Positions 23,600 through 32,826 of a stretch of DNA of 64,000 nucleotides are shown piece by piece. Position 1 is the stretch's first letter. Every line of letters starts with the position of its first letter. The notes under the pieces were generated by a model. The model made no database searches, was not told the origin of the DNA, and worked only from the letters and a program-made list of their open reading frames with translations. Made by a program: the position numbers and the translations under genes. The DNA lies in contig NC_072480.1 of the NCBI RefSeq assembly GCF_027574615.1, forward strand, positions 39,659,501 through 39,723,500, given 5' to 3'. Source of the DNA: Eptesicus fuscus. Lineage: Eukaryota > Chordata > Mammalia > Chiroptera > Vespertilionidae.

Positions 23600-25478
23600 A
23601 TTTTTAATTATTTGAGGAAGTACTATACTGTTTTCCACAGTGGCTGTACCAGTCTGCATTCCCACCAGAAGTGTACTAGGGTTCCCTTTCTCCATATCCT
23701 CGCCAGCCAGCACTTGTCATTTCTTGATTTGTTGATGGTAGCCATTCTGACAGGTGTGAGGTGATACCTCATTGCTGTTTTAATTTTCATTTCTCTGATG
23801 ATTAGTAACTTTGAGCATTTTTTCCTATGTCTCTTGGCCTTCTGTATGTCCATTTTAGAAAAGTATCTATTTAGGTCCTTTGCCCACTTTTATTTTTTCA
23901 TTTTATTTAAATATATTTTATTGATTTTTTACAGAGAGGAAGGGAAGGGATAGAGAGTTAGAAACATAGATGAGATAGAAACATCGATCAGCTGCCTTCT
24001 GCACATCCCCCTACTGGGGATGTGCCCACAAACAAGGTACATGCCCTTGACCGGAATTGAACCTGGAACCCTTCAGTCTGCAGGCTGATGCTCTATCCAC
24101 TGAGCCAAACTGGTTAGTGCTCCTTTGTCCATTTATAATGGATTGTTTATCTTTTGTTAAGTTGTATGAGTTGCTTATATATTTTGGAAATTAGCCCCTT
24201 TTCTGATGTATCATTGGCAAATGGTCTTCCATGAAATGGGCTCCCTTTTCATTTTGTTGATAGTTTCTTTTGCTGTGTAGAAGCTTTTTATTTTGATGTA
24301 GTCCCATTTGTTTATTTTCTCCTTAGTTTTCTTTGCCATGAGAGGTATATCAGTAAACATATTGCTATGAGTGATGTTTGAGATTTTGCTGCCTATGGCT
24401 TCATCTAATATTTTTATGGTTTTACAACTTACATTTAAGTCTTTAATCATTTTGAGTTTATTTTTGTGTATGGTGTAAGTTGATGGTCTAGTTTCATTTT
24501 TTGGCATGTGTCTGTTCAATTATCCTACCACCATTTATTGAAGAGACTATCTTTACTCCATCGTATGCTCCTGCCTGCTTTGTCAAATATCAATTGAGCA
24601 TAATTTCTTGGACTGATTTTAGGGGTCTCTGATCTGTTCCATTGATCTATATGCCTGTTCTGGTGCCAGTAGCAGGCTGTTTTTATTATAATGGCTTTGT
24701 AATACAGCTTGATATCTGGTATTGTGATTCCTCCAACTTTGTTTTTCCTTCTCAAGATTGCTACAGCTATTCAGGGTCTTTTTTTGTTCCATATAAATTT
24801 TTATAATGTTTGTTCTAGATCTGCGAAATATGTTGTTGGTATTTTAATAGCATCTGTAGCTTGCTTTGGGTAGCATGGACATTTTAATGATGTAAATTCT
24901 ATTGACCCATGAACACGGTATATTCTTCTACTTGTTTATATCTTCCTCTATGTCTTTATTCAACATACTAGAGTTTTTTGAGTATAAGTCTTTTATTTCC
25001 TTGGTTAAGTTTATTCCTAAGTATCATAAATTTTGTTGCAATGGTAATTGGAATTTTGTTTGTTGGATTGTTTCTCTTTTTGAGAGTTCATTATTGGATA
25101 TTAATTTTTTATTCCGCTATGCTGCCAATTTATTTATTAAATCTGATCATTATTTTTTATGGAGTCTTTAGAGTCTTCTATGTACAATATCATGTCACCT
25201 GTGAATAATGATAATTTTACTGCCTCCTTTCCAATTTTGATGCCTTTTATTTTTTCTTCATGTCTGATTGCTATGGCTATTACTTCCAGTACTATGTTCA
25301 ATAGAGTGGTGAAAGCTGACATCTTTGTCTTGTTCCTGTTCTTAGGGGAAATGGTTTTAGGTTTTGCCCACTGAGTATGACATTAGCTATAGATTTGTCA
25401 TATAATGTTTTTATTATGTTGAGGTATGATTCCCTCTATTTCCACTTCATTGAGTGTTTTTATCAAAAAAGGGTGTTT
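23600..25478 (-). pseudogene. L1 ORF2 C-terminal remnant (reverse transcriptase part onward)
   Basis: Read from 25478 downward, the reverse transcriptase core is seen as LNIVLEVIAIAIR and SLFTGDMILYIED, where the usual catalytic FADD is changed to FTGD. Next comes KKNKVGGI-type sequence (RKNKVGGITIPDIKLYYKA, 24525-24755), then 24211-24519. The C-terminal HFWWECRLVQPLWKTV is at 23623-23853. Frames shift between pieces, and a VES SINE splits it at 23891-24120. The endonuclease domain and the N-terminal part are absent. It is not functional. Confidence 0.9.
23891..24120 (-). mobile_element. VES SINE inside L1
   Basis: The minus-strand head is gctcagtggatagagcatc-like, with a B box near 24053 (complement of tgaccggaattgaacc). 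It has the repeated aacat..gatgaga middle and an A-rich tail. Approximate target copies tcctttgcccactttta at 23876 and tcctttgtccattta at 24121 lie in L1 ORF2 sequence. Confidence 0.9.
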
Positions 25479-25646
25479 GCCAAGCTGCCCTCACTCAGTG
25501 GTTGAGCAACAACCTATGAACCAGGAGGTCATGGTTCAATTCCTGGTTAGGGCATAGGCTTGGGTTAGGGACTTGATCCCCAGTGTGCAGTGTGCACTGA
25601 TGTTTCTATGTCTCTCTTCTCTGAAATCAATTAAAAAATATTTTTT
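25479..25646 (+). mobile_element. VES SINE, internally shortened
   Basis: The head gccaagctgccctcactcag leads into gtggttgagcaacaacctat, B-box region ggttcaattcc, ccccagtgtgcagtgtgcac, a short gatgtttctatgtctctc and an A-rich tail. It lacks about 50 bp of the usual body. It sits exactly where the host L1 jumps from ORF2 to ORF1 sequence. Confidence 0.85.
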
Positions 25647-25985
25647 CTATATTGTTTTCTTATCCACTGATTCATTCCCCAGCTTCTTCTTATCTACTGA
25701 ATACTTCCAAGGTGTTCTTTATTTCAGCTATGTCATTCTTGATTTCTGATGGATTCTTATTTATTGTTTCAACCTCACTTTTCATGTTGGTGTAGCTCTA
25801 ATTAACCTCCTTATAATTCTCATTAAGTTGCTTATAGTTCTCACTGAGTTGTTTGAGCAGCCTTATGTCTGTTGCTTTGAATTCTTTATCTGCCAAATTG
25901 CTTGCCTCCATTTCATTTAGTTCCTTATTTGGAGATTCCTCCTTTTCTTTCATTTGGGGGTTGTTTCTTTGTCTCCTCATTTTTG
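25647..25985 (-). pseudogene. L1 ORF1 N-terminal remnant
   Basis: The minus strand at 25798-25980 gives RRQRNNPQMKEKEESPNKEL followed by LNEMEASNLADKEF and ENYKQLNENYKE, the usual start of L1 ORF1p leading into its coiled coil. After a stop near 25797 the match continues (MKSEVETINKN, IKNTLEV) to the SINE at 25646. The RRM and C-terminal domain are missing. Confidence 0.85.
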
Positions 25986-26342
25986 CTGTCCCTTTGTATT
26001 TGTTTCTATGTATTAGATCAAACTGCTATGCCTCTCAGATTTTGTGGGATGTTCTAATGTAGTAGGTGTTTTGTGGGTGGGACTCATCGGTGCAGTCTCT
26101 TAGATCTCCTGAGCTTTGTGCTCTAGGAAATCCCCTTACTTGAGTTATTTGGGTTCTCCTGTTGTAGTTGGGTCTTGAATGTTATTGTCCCATTTCTGGA
26201 TGGAGTCTCCTCAGGATGGCTATGTGTCTCATCCTCAACTACGTGATGGGAGCTGTTGTGGAAGTGATGAACAAACAGAAGAAAATATAACACAATAAAA
26301 CATGGAACAGAAGAAACAAAACCAAACATACCCCTACAGCCC

Positions 26343-26435
26343 CAACAACCACCAGAGAAAAGAGAATTAGGAAAGCAACCACCAGAGAAAAGAGAATTAG
26401 GAAAGCAACCACCAGAGAAAAGAGAATTAGGAAAG
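26343..26435. repeat. 30-bp tandem triplication in L1 5' UTR
   Basis: Three near-perfect copies of a 30-bp unit (accaccagagaaaagagaat then taggaaagca) in direct tandem. Because 30 is a multiple of three, the minus strand reads a repeated SGGCFPNSLF ten-mer, which is an artefact. Confidence 0.9.
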
Positions 26436-26439
26436 AGGA

Positions 26440-26995
26440 AAAATAGTAAGAATGATAGAAAAAAAAGAGAAAGCAAGAAAGAATTTTGAGAAAACAAAAT
26501 AAAACAAACAAACAACAAACAAAAAATATCAAAAGGTAGGGACAGAATATGTAAATGCAGAGCTGAAATAAAGAAAATAAGAATAAAGATTTAGAGGAAT
26601 AGGGGAAGGAAAACAGTTTAAAATAAAGGAAGGAGAAAAGAAATGAAAAGACAGGAAAATTTTTGAAAGGAAAAATAGAGGATAAAGAAGATAGACCTAA
26701 AATAAGAAAAATATAACAGATGAGAAAGGAGGAGAAAAAGAAAAGAGATAAAAAAAATTGAGTGATGAAATAAGGAAACAAGAAAAGAAAATCAGTAGGA
26801 AAAGGGAAGAGGGAAGTTAAATATATGAATGATAAGATTGAACCAAATAACAAATCAATAAAGCAGATAGATAAATAAGATAAATTTTAAAAAAGGAAAA
26901 AAGAAAGGAAAGAGAAAAAAATAAAAGAAAATAAAAAGGGGAAGAAAGATAAAAGAAAAAGAAAAAAGGGAGAAAAAAGTGAAGTGGGGATTTTT
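26440..26995. repeat. Long purine-rich (A/G) tract
   Basis: More than 500 bp almost without pyrimidines on plus (aaagaaaagaggag-like). It lies in the 5' UTR portion of the antisense L1. Phe/Ser/Leu-rich minus-strand frames of up to 204 residues are products of this composition. Confidence 0.85.
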
Positions 26996-27633
26996 TCAGC
27001 AGAGTTTAGTATCCTATGTGAGTTCCCTTTGGATCTTATTCTTCTGCCAATTATGGGCTTCCTTTGAGGTACTTAGGTGCTAACCACTGTCAGAAACTGT
27101 GCTCCTTTGGCTTCCAGCAACCTCTTGAACCTCCAAGTGATCCACTGATCCACCGTTTGTGTCTATCTCCACAGGCCTTGGCTGCAATCAGGAGGGGCCA
27201 ATCTGCCCTCTAAAATAGGTTTGTTGGCACCATGGGGTCCAGGGCTGGGTCAGCAAACTTCCCCTGCTATCCAGCTGTCAATCTTAATCACTCAAAAGTC
27301 TGTTTCTGAAAAGGCTTTAGGTGGGGGAGGGACTGTTTGGCTTTCAGAGAATGGGGTGGGTGTGTTTCCCTGTCCCAGAGCTTCTGCGAGTGGCCCAAAA
27401 TATTACTCTGCCCTTGGCTAGACAGAGATCCTTTAGGGAGACCAGCTGGAAACCTGGAGTTTTTACCCCAGGACAGTGGGGTGGACAGCCACTCTGGCAA
27501 TCCCCTCACTGACACGCCTAAGACTGTTCAAACCCATAGGCTTAGCCTCTGCTTTTGTTTCCTCTGAAAAAGTCAAAGTGCAGGGTGTGGCATGCAGGGC
27601 TCCTGAAGGTGGGACAGGCTATACCACCTAGGG

Positions 27634-27846
27634 CAGTGGTCGGCAAACTCATTAGTCAACAGAGCCAAATATCAACAGTACAATGATTGAAATTTCTATT
27701 GAGAGCCAAATTTTTTAAACTTAAACTTCTTCTAACGCCACTTCTTCAAAATAGACTTGCCCAGGCCGTGGTATTTTGTGGAAGAGCCACACTCAAGGGG
27801 CCAAAGAGCCGCATGTGGCTCGAGAACCACAGTTTGCCGACCACGG
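27634..27846 (+). mobile_element. Non-autonomous hAT MITE with perfect 8-bp duplication
   Basis: Terminal inverted repeats CAGTGGTCGGCAAACT at the left and AGTTTGCCGACCAC then GG at the right. It is flanked by the exact 8-bp duplication acctaggg at 27626-27633 and 27847-27854, which is hAT-specific. The 213-bp body (gagccaaat, gaagagccacactcaa) has no transposase. It matches the nhAT families that expanded in vesper bats. It is inserted in the L1 5' UTR. Confidence 0.95.
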
Positions 27847-28567
27847 ACCTAGGGTGTTGGTTTTGTTTGTTTTTGTTTTGTTTTTTCCTCTTCTTGCCCT
27901 GCAGCTACTGGTAGCTGCTAGCTCCTCTCAAAAAAAAATGGCCCTTTTGATTTGGGGGCCTAAGACCAAATACTCCTGGCTGCTGCTTTTCTATGTCACC
28001 CCACAATGCTTCCCACCGCAACCTCTCCTTAGGCACCTGGAGTCCACATCTCCTTCCTACACCAAAGCCTCGGGTGAGTAGCTGTAAATGAAAACTCCTG
28101 TGCTCTGGGTTTAAAAATAAATAAATAAAAGGAAAAAATAAACATTACTGTGGTTTTCTCTCTGACTAGCTCCCGTCTACTGGCTCCAGACTCTGCTGCA
28201 GCCAGCAGCCCTACCACCTTTCACAGATGGATGTTATGTGGGCCACTGTTCTTGGTTCTGGTGCTCTGGGCTCTGAGCTCAGTTTGGGTTTCAGGCCTGT
28301 ATCTTCTGAGGGAACAGAGCTCCCTCCTCACTCTCGGCCTGCCAACCCTGGAAGCTGGGTCAGCTCTTCTCATGACCTCACCCTTCCTACTGCTCTGCAG
28401 GTGTCAACTGTCCTTCCTTGATATAAGGCTCCTCCTCAGCTAAACCCCGGTTGGCAATTGCAGGTGAGTATTCTCCAACTTAGTTGTATTTCCAGTCTGG
28501 CCCTGGATGGAGGTGCCCAACAGGTGTGCCTATTCAGCCACCATTTTCTCCAACCTGGACTCTAAAT

Positions 28568-28632
28568 TTTTTGAGGGCATAGATAATATATTTTCCATCA
28601 TAGCTTACCTGGTGCTAAGTGAAGGACTCGGT
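28568..28632 (+). repeat. Possible L2/MIR 3'-end relic
   Basis: tttttgagggcatagataat and ttacctggtgctaagtgaag resemble the ttgagggcagggact...tagtgcctggca order of L2/MIR ends. It is weak. Confidence 0.35.
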
Positions 28633-28954
28633 TGTTGTTGATAGCTTTAATTGTTCCCCAATATTCATTTTATCTTTTGCACATTTAGTAATACATTTAA
28701 CTAGCACATGACTTCTCAGCTTAATGGTATATTTCCTAGCTTCTTTCAGTTAGGTGAAATTGACCTTTTATCATGGGTTGAGAGTAAATATCATGCCTTA
28801 AGTTTTTGGATATTATACTTAACACAATTGAGAATTCATTTTTTTTTTTATTTTTCTTTCCCTCTCCTACATGCTGAAAACAAATGCAGTCAAACACTTC
28901 CTATACACTTGTAAGGACTAAGGTAAAAGTACAAATGGAGATGCATATACCACA
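28633..28954. other. Unique DNA, nothing identified
   Basis: AT-rich. No feature was recognised. Confidence 0.5.
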
Positions 28955-29699
28955 TCTATATATATAAAACCCTAATATGCAAATAGACCAAAAGGCAGGA
29001 CAACCGAACCACCAAACCACTGCTCGCTATGATATAAGCTGACCACCAGGGGGCACACGCGGACCATGGCGGGTATTGGCAGCAGGCGGCAGAGAGCAGA
29101 ACATGGTGGGCAATGGCCGTAGTGGGATGGTGGAGCAGGTGAGCGGGGCACCAAACCAAGGCGGGGTGCCGGTCACTGTCATCAGGGTGAGCCTCTGTTG
29201 GTTATTGAAAATTCTTTGCTCCCATGCACTGCAGTCCCACCTGGCACTCGCACCTGCTGCCGGTGCTGCAGCTGCCGCTTACACCTGTTGCCAGCACCCG
29301 GTGCCAGCCCCGATTGTTCGGCACCATCAGTGGGTGCAAGCGGTGGCTGCCAGCCCTGATTGCCTCTCAGGGCTTCTCCACCTACCCCTGCTCCTGAGGG
29401 GCGATCGGGCCAGCAGTCGCCGCTCATACCTGCTGATGGCCTGGCTCAATCACACCCGCTGCTGGCACTGGCCCCAATCGCTCTGTGCTGTCAGCGGGTG
29501 CGAGCGGGGCCGGCACTGTCAGCACATGGGAGCAACAGTGGCAGGAGCGGGGCTGCTGGCAGACAGGGGACCAGGGACCACAGCGGGAGGGGCTGAGCGG
29601 GGGCATGGAGGATGGGCCAAGACCCGCTCCTGTGCCCACCACAGCCTTGTGGCCCACAGTTCTTTTCAAGGTACACAAATTCGTGCACTGGGCCCCTAG
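28955..29699 (+). mobile_element. Non-autonomous Helitron, group C
   Basis: Starts TCTATATATATAAAACCC at 28955 after host A, with aatatgcaaatagacc and the CCACCAGGGGGCAC motif at 29043-29056. Ends cacaaattcgtgcactgggc then CCCTAG at 29699 before host T. It shares its whole length with the copy at 61876-62629, including a cacctgctgcc-type repeated interior. The open frames (up to 207 residues) are GC-rich and unsupported. Confidence 0.92.
29043..29056 (+). promoter_or_regulatory. CTCF-like motif in a Helitron
   Basis: A single CCACCAGGGGGCAC. The inverted partner found in two other group C copies is absent here. Confidence 0.5.
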
Positions 29700-30466
29700 T
29701 GTATAAATAGTTAAAAGATATATATCAACATAACAAACAATAACATAAGGTGTGCTCTATCCTAACTTGTCAATTTCACCTTTCTAACAACCTGGAAGAC
29801 CGGATTTAAATCTCAAATTTTTAGACATGTCTGAGTTCTGTTTGGGAACTTGAGAGTATTAGGAGACCTGGCACCTAGCCTGAAGCCCCTGACTGATTAA
29901 CTTCTCTTTCTGCCTCATGTTCTACTGTGCACAGTGAGATCAGCTGCAAACCTACATGTATTCTCAGGATCACATGTCCAAGCCCCATCTACACACCAAA
30001 AGAGAACTGTCATCATTTGAGTTCATAGGTGTACATACTGGTGTCATGTCTTCCCTCAGAAGGACCATCTTTCCCTGGAGGCAAGTCACTTTTGGACAAG
30101 GAATTCTGAGGTCCCAAGTACTTTAAAGTAGGAGCACAGAATTCAGTTGGGCATATACCCATGTTCTTGGGCTTGTCTCCATATATAGAGTATCATAGAG
30201 TGATGAAGTCCAGAGCAGGACCCTCTGAAGCACATAATACAAGGAAGTAGTCCCCCTTGTCCAGGTATAAGGGTGGCACTAAATAGAGTGGTAATGAGTC
30301 AACCTCCACCATTCATATAAGAGCAGTACTCTATAGCTACATTATCCAATATAGTGGACACTAGGTCTAACAGAATGGCTCATTCAAATTGACATGAGTT
30401 ATAAATGTAAAATATATACCCAGCTTTAAAGATATAGTATGAGAAAAGTAAATATTTTATTAACAA
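29700..30466. other. Mostly unique DNA
   Basis: A weak MIR-like order (cctggaagaccggatttaaa, attaacttctctttctgcct) may lie at 29790-29940. Otherwise nothing was recognised. Confidence 0.4.
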
Positions 30467-30825
30467 CTGAAGGCCCGGTGCACAAAATTTGTGCACTGAG
30501 GGAAGGGTCTCTCAGCCTGGCCTGTGCCTTCTCGCAGGGAACGGGCCTAAGTTGGCAGGCAGACATCCCTCTCGCAGTCCGGGAGCCCTTGCTCCTTACT
30601 GCCTGCCTGCTCACTGCTCCTTAGTGCTGCTGTGGAGGCAGGAGAGGCTCCCGCTACTGCTGCTGTGCTCGCCAGCCATAAGCCCGGCTTCACAGGGGGA
30701 GCGCAGTGACCACCAGGGGGAAGCTCCTGCATTAAGCATCTGCCCCCTGGTGGTCAGTGCTTGTCATAGTGACCAGTTGTTCCGCCGTTAGGTCAATTTG
30801 CATATTAGGTTTTTATTATATAGGA
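30467..30825 (-). mobile_element. Non-autonomous Helitron, group C
   Basis: The minus strand starts TCCTATATAATAAAAACC at 30825 and has aatatgcaaattgacc. It ends with hairpin gcacaaattttgtgc and the decayed terminus CTTCAG (normally CTCTAG) at 30467. It carries the inverted CTCF-like pair with the same 16-bp spacing as the 22602 copy. Confidence 0.9.
30710..30753. promoter_or_regulatory. Inverted pair of CTCF-like motifs in a Helitron
   Basis: ccaccagggggaag at 30710-30723 and ctgccccctggtgg at 30740-30753, 16 bp apart, repeat the arrangement at 22693-22736 in an independently inserted copy. One arm has an a in place of the usual c. Confidence 0.55.
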
Positions 30826-32306
30826 TTGGTTCATATTTATTACATGTTGAAATTATATCTTATTTATATATATTGAGAGAAATAAAATACACTATTAAAG
30901 TTAATTTCATCTTTTTCTTTACTTTCTAAAATATAGCTACTCAAAATTTTAAATTTCCATATCTGGCTTGCATTTATAGCTTGCATTATATTTCTAATGG
31001 ACAGTGGTGCTTTAGAAACTAGTGTGACAATAATATGGGTAGAATTCAGGTCTCTGGACAATCTTGTAGAACAAAATCTCCTACTTGCCAGAAATTACTT
31101 ATTACTTAACAGAGAAATAAATTACTGTCTTGTTGAGCATTGTGTTTTTAGAGCTCTTTGTTGTGCCAGTTGAGGCTACATACTAACTAATATCTGAGTA
31201 ATAAGGGGATGATAATTTCAATGAATAAAGTAAATAAACAAGGTAATAACTTAGCCTTCAATAAATGGTATAAACAGATACCTAAAAAGTGTTAAAATAT
31301 ACTTAATTGTATGATCCATGTGAGAAGGGATTTTATTTTGTTTATTGCTATAATCAATACTTATAAGCATTCCTCTTTAGAGTAGGCTCTCAATAAATAT
31401 TTCTCAAATGAATAAATATGACCAATACATTAATGGTACATGCAAAGTACTAATGGAACATATTAGCATGTCATGGCATAGTAGGGAGATTTCTTAGATA
31501 AGCAAAAAATATTTCACATGAAGTTTCCATGGGGAAATGGTGAAGCAATAGGAAAAAAATGTCTAACCATAAGGAACAACATGGCCAGGTGTGTGCTACA
31601 TGTCAATAAATTTATGTTTTCCTATCATTCCACTCCAATGTACTCTATAAGATAAATTATAAACATATAATATGTTCTTGGATGCCCTTCCTTTAGGTGT
31701 AGCATTGATCTACACAATATACTAGAAATAAAATATATTTATTACATGATTATATAGATACCTTATCTGAATATAGTGTTTAAGCAGCATCCATCAATAC
31801 TAACAAATAATTATCAACAATTATGAAAATATTACTATATATCCTATATTATGATAGCATCATTTTAGAGGAGCTGATCTGCTTTTGTAATCTTTATTTT
31901 AAATCAAAGATGTTTCAAATATGCATAGGACTGAAAACATTTTTTTGTGCTTATTTACATGCTTTAATAGCTTTTATGATGTTTCTTCACACACAGTATT
32001 ATGAAAACCAAGGGCAAAATAGTGATGTAAGAGGTTAAATTTTAAACAGTAGTTCTGAATTATCTATCATTTGACCAAGGTGTATTATTTTCTAATAGTT
32101 GAGCATTGGAATAGTCTAGGTAAGTAGGTGTACCTAGATTACTCCTTTTGAAGTCAATATTGGTTTAGTTAGTAAAAATATTTAATTATACTGTTTAATA
32201 CACTACAAAATTCTTATTTTACACAAAGCTCCTCTTTTAATACTGAAGGGTTTTAAAAATCATCAAGCATTTTAATAGTAATATAAAATATTTCTTTATA
32301 CTTACA
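30826..32306. other. Unique AT-rich DNA with an L2-like end
   Basis: Positions 31365-31415 (taggctctcaataaatattt, caaatgaataaat) look like the 3' end of an L2. The rest shows nothing I can name. Confidence 0.45.
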
Positions 32307-32826
32307 CTAGAGGCCCGGTGCAAGAAATTTGTGCACTGGTGGGTGTCCCTCAGCCCAGCCTGCACCCTCTCCAATCTGGGACCCCGTTGGGTATGCCCAA
32401 CTGCCAGTTTAGGCCCGATCCCAGTCGGGCCTAAACCAGCAGTCAGACATCCCTCTCACAATCCAGGACTGTTAGCTCCCAACTGCTCACCTGCCTGCCT
32501 GCCTAATTGCCCCTAACTGCTTCTGCCTGCCAGCCTGATCACCCCCTAACCACTCCCTTGCCAGCCTGATTGACACCTAACTGCTCCCCTGCTGGCTCGA
32601 TTGCTCCCAACTGCCCTCCCCTGCCGGCCAAGTCGCCCCCAACTGCCCTCCCCTGCAGTCCTGGTCCCCCCCAACTGCCATCCCCTGCAGGCCTGGTCGC
32701 CCCCAACTGCCCTCCCCTGCTGGCCTTATCGCTCACAACTGCCCTTCCCTGCCGGCCATCTTGTGGCAGCCATCTTGTGCAAGGGCGTGAGGGTTAATTT
32801 GCATATCACCTCTTTATTATATAGGA
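32307..32826 (-). mobile_element. Non-autonomous Helitron, group B
   Basis: The minus strand begins TCCTATATAATAAAGAGG at 32826, with tgatatgcaaattaaccctc. It ends with hairpin gcacaaatttcttgc and CGGGCCTCTAG at 32307. The interior at 32500-32760 is a 32-bp minisatellite (cccaactgccctcccctgc). Flanks are A and T. Confidence 0.92.

Larger units (their letters stand above)
22344..28554 (-). mobile_element. L1 with both ends but internally deleted, hosting five younger insertions
   Basis: Antisense L1 with its 3' end at about 22344 and 5' end at about 28554 (minus strand starts ggttggagaaaatggtggct). An imperfect duplication, ctggattcaaaaattt at 22328-22343 against ctggactctaaatttt at 28555-28570, suggests one insertion. 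The 3' UTR is at 22344-22456 and 23140-23600, the ORF2 end at 23600-25478, the ORF1 start at 25647-25985 and the 5' UTR at 25986-28554. Sequence between the ORF1 coiled coil and the ORF2 reverse transcriptase core is missing. Insertions are two Helitrons (22457-23139), VES SINEs at 23891-24120 and 25479-25646, and a hAT MITE at 27634-27846. Confidence 0.85.

Noticed and set aside
26239..26853. 204-residue Phe/Leu-rich minus-strand frame resembling a membrane protein
   Set aside because: It is the translation of the complement of a purine tract in an L1 5' UTR.
29187..29234. GTGAG...GCAG pair inside group C Helitrons (also 62077-62121) as a captured intron
   Set aside because: The interval is 45-48 bp, below the size of vertebrate introns, and the flanking sequence shows no exon. 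The two signals could still act separately, but nothing here supports it.
29076..29699. 207-residue plus-strand open frame in a Helitron as a captured gene
   Set aside because: No recognisable protein family, low-complexity Ala/Gly/Pro-rich content, and competing frames on both strands of the same element.
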